This document shows, piece by piece, positions 15,812 through 23,266 of a DNA stretch of 64,000 bases. The position numbers and the translations under genes are program-made. The DNA is from Pseudonocardia autotrophica (GTDB lineage: Bacteria > Actinomycetota > Actinomycetes > Mycobacteriales > Pseudonocardiaceae). The stretch is from NCBI RefSeq assembly GCF_000717175.1, contig NZ_JNYD01000027.1, positions 11,298 to 75,297 on the forward strand, read 5' to 3'. The stretch's first letter is position 1, and each line of letters opens with the position of its first letter. The notes beneath the pieces are model-generated. The model was not told where the DNA came from, made no database searches, and worked only from the letters and a program-made list of their open reading frames with translations.

Positions 15812-16473
15812 TCAGGGTCATGCTGGCGGACGACCAGGCGCTGGTCCGGGCCGGGTTCCGGGCGTTGCTCGGCTCCGCGCCGGACCTCGAGGTGGTCGGC
15901 GAGGCCGAGGACGGCGAGGCGGTGCTGCGGGTCTGCCGCGACACCGCACCCGACGTCGTGCTCATGGACATCCGGATGCCCGGGCGGGACGGGCTGGCCG
16001 CGACCCGGGACATCGTGGCCGATCCGCGGCTGGCCGGGGTCCGGGTCGTCGTGCTGACCACCTTCGCCGAGGACGCCTACATCTTCGAGGCGCTGCGCTC
16101 CGGCGCCAGCGGTTTCCTGGTCAAGGACACCGAGCCGGCCGAGCTGCTGCACGCGGTGCGGGTGGTGCACGCCGGGGAGGCGCTGCTCTCCCCCGGCGTG
16201 ACCCGCCGGCTCGTCGAGGAGTTCGCCGCGCGGTCCCGCCCGCCCGCACCCGACCGCCGGCTCGACGCGCTGACCGGCCGCGAGCGCGAGGTGCTCGCGC
16301 TGGTCGCCGCCGGGCTGTCCAACGACGAGATCGCCGAGAAGCTCGTGGTCAGCCCGGCCACGGCGAAGACGCACGTCAGCCGGTCGATGGTGAAGCTGGG
16401 CGTGCGGGATCGCGCGCAGCTCGTGGTGCTGGGGTACGAGACCGGCCTGGTGCGGCCGGGCTGGCTGGCCTGA
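15808..16473 (+). CDS. LuxR/NarL-family response regulator
   Basis: This 221-residue protein has a receiver domain with acidic pocket Asp8-Asp9, phospho-acceptor Asp54 (VVLMDIRMPGRDG) and the conserved lysine in FLVKDTEP. A C-terminal helix-turn-helix follows (LTGREREVLALVAAGLSNDE, then KLVVSPATAKTHVSRSMVKLG). It is the cognate partner of the kinase at 14609; the GTG start shares bases with the kinase stop. Regulated genes are unknown; no clear operator was identified. Confidence 0.93.
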   Translation: MIRVMLADDQALVRAGFRALLGSAPDLEVVGEAEDGEAVLRVCRDTAPDVVLMDIRMPGRDGLAATRDIVADPRLAGVRVVVLTTFAEDAYIFEALRSGASGFLVKDTEPAELLHAVRVVHAGEALLSPGVTRRLVEEFAARSRPPAPDRRLDALTGREREVLALVAAGLSNDEIAEKLVVSPATAKTHVSRSMVKLGVRDRAQLVVLGYETGLVRPGWLA

Positions 16474-16477
16474 GCAC

Positions 16478-16524
16478 GAGTGAACGGCCCCCTCGCTCGG
16501 ACCTGGTGAGCAAGAGGGCCGCTC
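16478..16524. terminator. hairpin terminator, GTGAG-family variant
   Basis: GAGTGAACGGCCCCCTCGCTC (16478-16498, read as two blocks GAGTGAACGGCC and CCCTCGCTC) pairs imperfectly with 16508-16524 (GAGCAAGAGGGCCGCTC), between the convergent response regulator and molybdenum storage genes. The outer arms resemble the GTGAGYGGC hairpins elsewhere in the window. Confidence 0.65.
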
Positions 16525-16535
16525 GCCCGTGGGGT

Positions 16536-17291
16536 TCAGGCGTGGACGACGGTGCCGGTCTCCTTGTCCGCCAGCGCGTCGGTGAGCGCGCCCCGGGTCA
16601 GCCCGTTGACCACCCGGAACTCGCGGACGTGCTTGGCGGTGGGCAGCAGCTCGCAGGCCAGCCGGTCCACGGGCAGGTCCGGGGTGGTGGCGGGGACGCG
16701 GCCGCCGGGGCCGTCGACGTCCTTGACGAAGATCAGCCGCTGGGCGCCGAAGGCGTCGGCGAGCAGGACCGCACCCGCGTCCGTGCGGTGCACCGGCAGC
16801 TTGCCGACCACGGCCGGGAACTCGTGGGACCCGTAGGGCGGGTACCCGTTGGAGACGACGGCCGGGGCCGCCGCCAGGTGCCCCGCCAGCTGCCGGGCGA
16901 CGGTCCCGTGCGGCACGTAGGACACGCCGTCGGCCGCGAGCAGCGCGGCCAGCAGGTGACCGTTCTGCTCGGCCTCGGTGGCCGCGAGCTCCGACAGCGC
17001 GCCGGTGGGCAGGCCCAGGTCGAGGCCCACGCCGATGGCGTGCCGGGCCCTGATGCCGGCGCCGGTGAGGATGAGCATCCGGTGGTCGCCGAAGGCGCCG
17101 CGCAGCTCGTCGACGAGGGGCAGGATCGCGTCCCGCCCCCGGTCGACGATCGCGCCGCCGCCGATCACGACGATGTCGAGCCAGGGCAGCAGCCGGGTCA
17201 CCGGGCGCGAGGTGACCGGCCGGACGAGGTCGCGGTCGAGCAGCGTCTGCCGCGCCAGCAGCGACGGGACGTCCTTGCTGTGCTCGGTCAT
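16536..17291 (-). CDS. mosA: molybdenum storage protein, alpha subunit
   Basis: This 251-residue amino-acid-kinase-fold protein closely follows, from memory, the Azotobacter vinelandii MosA sequence: SLLARQTLLDRDLVRP, LLPWLDIVVIGG, LILTGAGIRARHAIGVGLDL, NGHLLAALLAADGVSYV, YGSHEFPA, RVVNGLTRGALTDAL. With MosB it should form an (alpha-beta)3 cage that stores about a hundred Mo or W atoms as oxide clusters, filled using ATP. The cluster-binding loop PPYGSHEFP keeps a histidine at position 156 where Azotobacter has several. The region after FVKDVDG looks shortened by roughly 25 residues. Its ATG is 2 bp after the mosB stop. Confidence 0.88.
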   Translation of the reverse strand: MTEHSKDVPSLLARQTLLDRDLVRPVTSRPVTRLLPWLDIVVIGGGAIVDRGRDAILPLVDELRGAFGDHRMLILTGAGIRARHAIGVGLDLGLPTGALSELAATEAEQNGHLLAALLAADGVSYVPHGTVARQLAGHLAAAPAVVSNGYPPYGSHEFPAVVGKLPVHRTDAGAVLLADAFGAQRLIFVKDVDGPGGRVPATTPDLPVDRLACELLPTAKHVREFRVVNGLTRGALTDALADKETGTVVHA

Positions 17292-17293
17292 GA

Positions 17294-18106
17294 TCAGCCC
17301 TCCGCCGTGATGATCGTGCCGACGTGCTCGCCCGCGAGCGCGCGGGTGACCAGGCCGGGCTTCAGGCCGTTGACGATCTGGATCTTCTTCACGAACCGCG
17401 CGTTCCGCATGAGGTCGAACACCGGGCGCTCGACGGCGAGGTCGGGCAGGTCCCGCGCGATCAGCTCGTCGACCGTGATCTCCGGGATCAGGGTGGCCGA
17501 CGGGTCCGTCTTCGGGTTGGCCGTGTAGAGGCCGTCCTCGTCCTTGACGAAGGTCATCGACGCGCAGCCGTAGGTCTCGGCGACGAGGTAGCAACCGGCG
17601 TCGGTCCGGTAGGGCGGGATCACGCCCTCGGCCGGCACGCGCTGCCACATGTCGTAGGGCGGCATGCCGGCGAAGATCGCGGCGCCGACCTCGGCGACGC
17701 GCAGCGGCAGCGCGGCCATCGCCTCGCCGCCGACCACCGGGACGCCGTACTTGGCGAACAGGTGGCCGAGCATCGTCGCGTTCTGCCCGGCCACGGCCGA
17801 GCCGATGTCGCTGAGCACGCCGGTGGGCAGGCCGAGCTCGGCGGCCAGGGCGTAGGCGTGCCGGGCGCGGGTGCCGCCGCCGGTGCCGATCAGCAGCCGG
17901 TACCGCGGGAGCGCGGCGACGATCTCCTCGACCACCGGGAAGACCGCCGAGCGGCCCCGGTCGAGCAGGCTCTGCCCGCCGATCTTGAGCACGTGCACGT
18001 CGGGCAGGACCCGCTCGTCGGGCACGGCGTCGGTGGCGGCCTGCAGCTCGGGGTCGTCGAGGCTGCGGCTCATGAGCAGCTCGCCCAGCGCGGCTGCGGT
18101 CGTCAT
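17294..18106 (-). CDS. mosB: molybdenum storage protein, beta subunit
   Basis: This 270-residue amino-acid-kinase-fold protein matches the remembered A. vinelandii MosB over nearly its whole length: GELLMSRSLDDPELQAA, VLKIGGQSLLDRGRSAV, LLIGTGGGTRARHAYALAA, GMPPYDMWQRVPAEGVIPPY, FVKDEDGLYTANPKTDPSAT, ALAGEHVGTIITAEG. It is the first gene of the leftward pair with mosA and the start at 18106 is well defined. The 241-bp upstream region is shared with nothing coding. No molybdate permease or nitrogenase gene is nearby, so the stored metal would serve other Mo/W enzymes. Confidence 0.9.
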   Translation of the reverse strand: MTTAAALGELLMSRSLDDPELQAATDAVPDERVLPDVHVLKIGGQSLLDRGRSAVFPVVEEIVAALPRYRLLIGTGGGTRARHAYALAAELGLPTGVLSDIGSAVAGQNATMLGHLFAKYGVPVVGGEAMAALPLRVAEVGAAIFAGMPPYDMWQRVPAEGVIPPYRTDAGCYLVAETYGCASMTFVKDEDGLYTANPKTDPSATLIPEITVDELIARDLPDLAVERPVFDLMRNARFVKKIQIVNGLKPGLVTRALAGEHVGTIITAEG

Positions 18107-18311
18107 AGGAGAACCCCCTGGTCCCGGGCGGCCGGCCGGCCGCGCCGCGGGCGACCGTAGCCGCACCCGACCGGGGGCTGCCATCCGGCCGTCCGGCGGC
18201 CCGCGCGCGTCCTCCGTGGACGCGGCGGGCCGCGGCGATCTCCGGCCGCACCCGCGTGCGCGGGACCGGTGATGTGATCCCCGGCTCATCCGCCGCAGGT
18301 CATCGGGGGTC

Positions 18312-18351
18312 GTGCGTGCGAGGTGCCCCTCTAGGGGCGGTTGCCGCTCAC
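18312..18351 (-). terminator. stop-embedded hairpin, weak left arm
   Basis: The right arm AGGGGCGGTTGCCGCTCAC (18333-18351) is nearly identical to the arm at 21519-21537 and contains the TCA stop complement of the cysteine-desulfurase-like gene. The inner GCCCCT/AGGGGC pairs perfectly, but the left outer arm is degenerate. Confidence 0.6.
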
Positions 18352-19565
18352 GGGAGGGCCACGAACGAGGCCAGGCCGTCGAGGAGCCGGTCGACGTCCG
18401 AGTCGTCCGTGTACGGGGACAGGCCGATCCGCAGCGACCCGTGGTCGCCCAGCCCGAGCCGGCGGCTGGCCTCCAGCGCGTAGAAGGAGCCGGCCGGGGC
18501 GTTGATCCGGCATTCGGCGAGGTAGCGGTAGGCGTCGGCCGGGTGCTTGTCGGCGAACTCGACGAGCAGGGTCGGCGTCCGGTGGGCCGCCCGGGACCGC
18601 ACGCGGACGCCGGGGAGCTCCGCCAGCACCTGCTCGATCCGGATGCGCAGCGGCTCCTCGTGCGCCCGGATCGCGCCCATCGTCTCGAGCAGCGCGGTGC
18701 GCCGGTCCGCCTGCGAGCCCGTGAGCCCGGCGAGGAAGTCGACCGCGGCCGTGGTGCCGGCGAGCAGCTCGTAGGGCAGGGTGCCCAGCTCGAACCGCTC
18801 CGGGACGGCGTCGCTGCTGGGCGCGAGCTTCGCCGGGCGCAGCTCCTCCAGCAGCTCCGGCCGGGCGGCGAGCACCCCGCAGTGCGGGCCGAGGAACTTG
18901 TACGGCGAGCAGGCGAAGAAGTCCGCGCAGAGCTCCGAGACGTCGATCCCGGCGTGCGCGGTGAGGTGCACGCCGTCGACCATCGTCAGGGCCCCGGCGT
19001 CGTGCGCGAGGGCGCTGATCTCGGCGATCGGCGGGATCGTGCCGACGAGGTTCGACGCCCCCGTCACCGCGACCAACCGGGTGCGGCGCGACAGCACGGC
19101 GGCGACGTCCGCGGCGGTGAGCTCGGCCGTCTCCGGGTCGAAGTCCGCCCAGCGCACGGTCGCGCCGGCGGCCTCCGCGGCCAGGACCCAGGGCCGGATG
19201 TTGGCGTCGTGGTCCAGCCTGGTGACGACGACCTCGTCCCCCGGTCGCCACGTCTCGGCCAGCGTGCGCGCGAGGTCGAAGGTCAGCTGGGTCATGCTGC
19301 GCCCGAAGACGATCCCGCGCGGGTCGGCGTCGAGCAGGTCCGCCATCGCCGCCCGGGCCCGCAGGACGATCCCGTCGGCGTGCCGCTCGGCCTTGGTGAC
19401 GGTGCCGCGGTTCGCGACGGGGGAGGTCAGCGCCTCGTACACCGCGCGGGCCACCGGCTCGGGGGTCTGCGAGCCGCCGGGCCCGTCGAAGTGCGCGGTC
19501 CCGGCCTTGAGCGCGGGGAACTGCGTGCGGAGGGCGGCGACGTCGTAGCTCGCGGGCTGGCTCAC
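18348..19565 (-). CDS. cysteine desulfurase-like PLP enzyme
   Basis: This 405-residue fold-type I PLP enzyme belongs to the 'cysteine desulfurase-like' (class V aminotransferase) family. AHFDGPGGSQTPEPV is the family N-terminus, LVAVTGASNLVGTIPP and MVDGVHLTAH hold the PLP-aspartate region, and CSPYKFLGPHCGVL carries the Schiff-base lysine. The mobile-loop cysteine typical of NifS/SufS is not obvious, so real cysteine desulfurase activity is uncertain; amine or selenium chemistry is possible. It lies downstream of the MHS transporter (19 bp gap) on the same strand, so an operon is likely. Confidence 0.82.
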   Translation of the reverse strand: MSQPASYDVAALRTQFPALKAGTAHFDGPGGSQTPEPVARAVYEALTSPVANRGTVTKAERHADGIVLRARAAMADLLDADPRGIVFGRSMTQLTFDLARTLAETWRPGDEVVVTRLDHDANIRPWVLAAEAAGATVRWADFDPETAELTAADVAAVLSRRTRLVAVTGASNLVGTIPPIAEISALAHDAGALTMVDGVHLTAHAGIDVSELCADFFACSPYKFLGPHCGVLAARPELLEELRPAKLAPSSDAVPERFELGTLPYELLAGTTAAVDFLAGLTGSQADRRTALLETMGAIRAHEEPLRIRIEQVLAELPGVRVRSRAAHRTPTLLVEFADKHPADAYRYLAECRINAPAGSFYALEASRRLGLGDHGSLRIGLSPYTDDSDVDRLLDGLASFVALP

Positions 19566-19584
19566 GTCCCCACCCTCGCACGGT

Positions 19585-20865
19585 TCATCGCAGGACGGTC
19601 CCCTTCGTCTCGGGCAGCGTGAGCACGGTCAGGAACGCGATCACCGCGCCGACGGCGACGTACCAGAAGAACGCCCCGCCCAGCCACTGGATCATCAGCG
19701 GCGCGGTGCCGCCGAACAGCGCGACCGTGAGGTTGTACCAGGCGCCGATGCCCAGCCCGCGCACCTCGGTCGGGAACAGCTCGCTCATGATCGCCGGCGC
19801 GATCGAGGTCATCATCGTGTAGAGCCCGAGGCCCACGCAGAACACCACGAGCAGTCCGACGAACCCGGGTCGGACCAGGGCGGACAGCGGCACGATGAGG
19901 AGGGCGGTCGCCGCGGACCAGAAGAGGAGCTGGGGCTTGCGCCCGATCCGGTCCGACAGCGCGCCCATCGGGTACTGCAGCAGGACGAACAGTCCCGTCG
20001 CGATCGACAGGGCGAGGAAGACGTCGTACGGGTCGGCCCCGCGGGACTTCGTGGCGTACGGGGTCAGCGCGGAGAAGAAGGTGTAGTAGCAGAGCGTCGA
20101 GAGCAGGGTGAAGCCGACGAGCTGGCCGACGGCCTTCGGGTGCTCGCGCAGCGTGACCATCAGCGGGTTGCGGATCGTCTGGGCCTTGGCCTTGTTGGTC
20201 TCGTACTGCTCGGTCTCCGGCATCGCCCGGCGCAGCCAGAGCCCGAGGAGCCCGAGCAGGCCGCCGACGACGAACGGGATCCGCCAACCCCACGAGGAGA
20301 CCTGGTCCTCCGACAGCGAGCCGGAGAGGATCACGCCGAGCACGCTCGCGATCAGCACGGCCCCGCCGGTGGAGATGTAGAAGAAGGACGAGTAGCGGCC
20401 GCGGTGGGCGGGCGGGGCGACCTCGCCGAGGTAGGCCGACGCGTTGGACACCTCGCCACCCAGCGACATTCCCTGCGCGATGCGGGCGAGCAGCAGCAGG
20501 ACCGGGGCGAGCCAGCCGACCATCGAGAACGTCGGCAGGATCGCGATCACCAGCGAGCCGCCGGCCATCAGCAGGATGGTCAGCATCATCGCCGTGCGGC
20601 GGCCGCGGACGTCGGCGAAGCGGCCGAGCAGGAACCCGCCGAGCGGCCGGAAGAAGAAGGCCAGCGCGTAGGTGGCGAGCGTGCTGATCAGGGCCAGCGC
20701 CTCGTTGCCGGGCGGGAAGATCTGCGTCGCGAAGTAGATCGAGAACGTCGCGTAGATCGTCCAGTCGTACCACTCGATCGCGTTGCCGATGGAGGCGGCG
20801 ACGAGTGTTCTGACGGGCAGCCGATGGCGTGTGCCGGTGGTGGTCTGCTGGCCGGTCTCGCTCAT
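19585..20865 (-). CDS. MFS transporter, metabolite:H+ symporter (MHS) family
   Basis: This 426-residue protein has 12 membrane spans. The N-terminal signature IGNAIEWYDWTIYATFSIYF is the MHS hallmark, with GRFADVRGRRTAM as the loop 2-3 motif, RIAQGMSLGGEVSNASAYLGE in helix 4, and PMGALSDRIGRKP in the second half. MHS proteins import organic acids, osmolytes or shikimate-like compounds with protons; the substrate is not deducible. It heads an operon with the PLP enzyme at 18348. Confidence 0.92.
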   Translation of the reverse strand: MSETGQQTTTGTRHRLPVRTLVAASIGNAIEWYDWTIYATFSIYFATQIFPPGNEALALISTLATYALAFFFRPLGGFLLGRFADVRGRRTAMMLTILLMAGGSLVIAILPTFSMVGWLAPVLLLLARIAQGMSLGGEVSNASAYLGEVAPPAHRGRYSSFFYISTGGAVLIASVLGVILSGSLSEDQVSSWGWRIPFVVGGLLGLLGLWLRRAMPETEQYETNKAKAQTIRNPLMVTLREHPKAVGQLVGFTLLSTLCYYTFFSALTPYATKSRGADPYDVFLALSIATGLFVLLQYPMGALSDRIGRKPQLLFWSAATALLIVPLSALVRPGFVGLLVVFCVGLGLYTMMTSIAPAIMSELFPTEVRGLGIGAWYNLTVALFGGTAPLMIQWLGGAFFWYVAVGAVIAFLTVLTLPETKGTVLR

Positions 20866-20972
20866 CCGCACTCCAGGGTGATCCGCCGTGATCAGTACAG
20901 CCGGGCACGATGTGCGCGAAAGGGTACGTCGGCCGGGTGACGCCCGCAGGGTCTGAGCCCCGGCCGAGCACG

Positions 20973-21419
20973 CTAGGAGACGGTCGCGGCGGAACCCAGG
21001 GCGCCGAGCAGGCGGCGGACGCCGGCGCGGGCCAGCAGCAGGACGAGGATCAGCAGCGTCACGGAGAAGAAGCCGCCGAGCGAGACGCTCGCTCCGAACA
21101 CGAGGTCGACGGCCTCCAGGACGAGGAACTTGCTGCCGACGAGCACCAGCCACAGCACGAGCCCGGCCACGACCTTGCCGGCCGGGCCCGACGCGGCCCG
21201 GAAGCGGGCCTTCGCCCGGTCCTTGCCCGCCACGACCACCTCGAGGACCAGCTTGAGCAGGACGGCGGTGAGCAACGACAGCGTGAACGTCTCGCTGAGC
21301 ACCTGCGGCAGGTACTCGATGAACAGGTTCAGCACGACGACGTAGACGAACACGTCGATCACCGCGGCCGCGACCCGCGGGTCCGCCGCGCGCGGGCGGT
21401 CCGCCTCCTGGTCGACCAT
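20973..21419 (-). CDS. hypothetical four-span membrane protein
   Basis: This ~148-residue protein has a short charged N-terminus (MVDQEADRPRAADPR) and about four hydrophobic helices (VIDVFVYVVVLNLFIEYLPQ, LLTAVLLKLVLEVVVAG, VAGLVLWLVLVGSKFLVLEA, SVTLLILVLLLARAGV). Conserved-looking charged residues (LKLVLEVVVAGKDRAKAR) sit between spans 2 and 3. I do not recognise the family. The start at 21419 is chosen because the longer frame to 21509 would run into the terminator hairpin of the sensor kinase. Confidence 0.65.
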   Translation of the reverse strand: MVDQEADRPRAADPRVAAAVIDVFVYVVVLNLFIEYLPQVLSETFTLSLLTAVLLKLVLEVVVAGKDRAKARFRAASGPAGKVVAGLVLWLVLVGSKFLVLEAVDLVFGASVSLGGFFSVTLLILVLLLARAGVRRLLGALGSAATVS

Positions 21420-21497
21420 GAGCCGACCGTAGGACCACCGGGTGGCCGGGGGCACCGCTCGACGGGTCGACCCGGAACCCGCTGGTGATCCGGGGTC

Positions 21498-21537
21498 GTG
21501 AGTGGCCACTGCCCCTCTAGGGGCAGTTGCCGCTCAC
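21498..21537 (-). terminator. stop-embedded hairpin terminator (GTGAGTGGC family)
   Basis: GTGAGTGGCCACTGCCCCT (21498-21516) pairs with AGGGGCAGTTGCCGCTCAC (21519-21537) over 19 positions with only two non-Watson-Crick pairs. The kinase stop (21534-21536) lies inside the arm. Confidence 0.85.
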
Positions 21538-23135
21538 GGGGTGGCGAGGGCGGGGAGCGGGATGGTCGGGCCGTCGGGGACGGGGATGGCGGGCGCGGGG
21601 AGCCGGACGGTGAAGGTGGTGCGGCCGGGCCGGCTGGCCACGGAGACCGTGCCACCGTGTGCGGCCACCACCGCCTGCACGATCGCCAGGCCGAGGCCGG
21701 TGCTGCCCCGGTCGCGGGAGCGGGAGCCGTCGCCGCGGGCGAACCGTTCGAAGACGTGCGCCGCGAGCGCGGGCGGGATCCCCGGGCCGGTGTCGGAGAC
21801 GGTGACCAGCACGGCACGGTCGGCCGGGTCGGCCGGCGTCCGCAACCCCACGGTCACCTCCGTGCCGGCCGGGGTGTGGGTGCGGGCGTTGGCCAGCAGG
21901 TTCGTCACCACCTGAGTGAGCCGCAGGGTGTCGCCGAGCACCACCACCGGCTCCGGCGGCAGGTCCAGCCGCCACCGGTGGTCGGGGCCGACCGCGCCGG
22001 CGTCGGACACGGCGTCGAGCACCAGGCGGGTCAGGTCGACCGGAGTCCGCTCCAGCGGGCGGCCCGCGTCGAGGCGGGCGAGCAGCAGCAGGTCCTCGAC
22101 CAGCGTGGACATGCGCTCGGCCTGCGAGGTGATCCGGGACAACGAGTGCGCGACGGTCGGCGAGAGGGTGCGGTCGCGGGCGGTCAGCTCGGCGTAGCCG
22201 CGGATCGCGGCGAGCGGGGTGCGCAGCTCGTGGCTGGCGTCGGCCACGAACTGGCGGAGCTGGACCTCGCTGGCGTGCCGGGCGTCCAGGGCGGCGGCGA
22301 CGTTGTCCAGCATGCGGTTCAGCGCGGCGCCCACCTGCCCGACCTCGGTGCCCGGGTCGGTGTGCGCGGCGGGGACGCGCTCGAGGAGCTCGACCTCGCC
22401 GCTGTCGAGCCGCAGCGCGGACACCCGCCCGGCGGTCTCGGCAACCTGCTCCAGCGGCCGCAGCTCGCGCCGGACGGCGATCGCGCCGGCCACCCCGGCC
22501 CCGGTCAGCGCGAGCCCGATGACGATCGACTCGGCGACGACGAGGAGTTCCGTGAGGTGGTCGACGTCCGCCTGCGGCAGGCCGGTGACCAGCACCGTCC
22601 CCGAACCGTCGACCGAGGCGAGGAGCCGGTAGGTGCCGAGGTCACCGAGGTCCTCGCTCACCGGGTGCCCGTCGGTCGGGACGGCGGCGAGTGTGGCCAG
22701 GGCGTCGGCGGGCACCTGCTGCAAGGATCCGCCGCGGTCGGTGACCACTGCGTCGGTGACCTGCCCGGCGACGATGGTGGCGCCGACCGTGCGGGGGGCC
22801 TGGGCGGGGCCCAGGAAGTCGGCACCGAAGTCGGCGCCGCGCCCACCGCGGTCGTCGGGGTGGCCCGGTCCCCCGGGGCCGGCCCCGTTCTGGATGGAGA
22901 CGAACCGGCCGCCGGCCGAGACGAGGTCGTCGTCGAGCTGGTCGAGCATGAAGTGGCGCAGCGCGATCGCCGTCGCCAGCCCCACGACGGCGCACACGGT
23001 CGCGAGCAGGAGCATCACCGCGGCCACGAGCCGGGCGCGCAGGGAGTGCCGGGTGCCGGGCCTGCTGAGCCTGCCGCGCCGACCCTCGACCCGGGTGCGC
23101 AGGGCTGCGCGCCGGTGCGTCGCCGTGGCGGTCAT
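21534..23135 (-). CDS. HAMP-domain sensor histidine kinase, orphan
   Basis: This 533-residue kinase has a membrane span at about 36-58, an extracytoplasmic segment of ~135 residues (Gly/Asp-rich, DDRGGRGADFGADF), a second span at about 196-222 and then HAMP. HisKA follows (RQFVADASHELRTPL, His302), with the ATPase motifs VTNLLANARTHTPAG, VTVSDTGPGIPP and HVFERFARGD, then GSTGLGLAIVQAVVAAHGG. It resembles TrcS/TcrY-like actinobacterial kinases. No response regulator gene is adjacent on either side, so it is an orphan in this window. It is divergent from the accD3-like gene. Confidence 0.92.
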   Translation of the reverse strand: MTATATHRRAALRTRVEGRRGRLSRPGTRHSLRARLVAAVMLLLATVCAVVGLATAIALRHFMLDQLDDDLVSAGGRFVSIQNGAGPGGPGHPDDRGGRGADFGADFLGPAQAPRTVGATIVAGQVTDAVVTDRGGSLQQVPADALATLAAVPTDGHPVSEDLGDLGTYRLLASVDGSGTVLVTGLPQADVDHLTELLVVAESIVIGLALTGAGVAGAIAVRRELRPLEQVAETAGRVSALRLDSGEVELLERVPAAHTDPGTEVGQVGAALNRMLDNVAAALDARHASEVQLRQFVADASHELRTPLAAIRGYAELTARDRTLSPTVAHSLSRITSQAERMSTLVEDLLLLARLDAGRPLERTPVDLTRLVLDAVSDAGAVGPDHRWRLDLPPEPVVVLGDTLRLTQVVTNLLANARTHTPAGTEVTVGLRTPADPADRAVLVTVSDTGPGIPPALAAHVFERFARGDGSRSRDRGSTGLGLAIVQAVVAAHGGTVSVASRPGRTTFTVRLPAPAIPVPDGPTIPLPALATP

Positions 23136-23266
23136 ACGCCTACTGTGCGGGCCGGTCGTGTGGGGTCCGTGAGGACTTTCTGTGAGCCTCCTGTCAGCGC
23201 CGACGGTGGGCCCCCGATGGTGGTCACGGTCCTGCTGGGAGCCCTCGCGGGTGGCAGGCTCACCCC

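Noticed and set aside
18348..19565. Calling the PLP enzyme a true NifS/SufS cysteine desulfurase serving the Mo storage locus
   Set aside because: The catalytic mobile-loop cysteine is not evident, no SufU/IscU or Mo-cofactor gene adjoins it, and it pairs by spacing with the MHS transporter instead.
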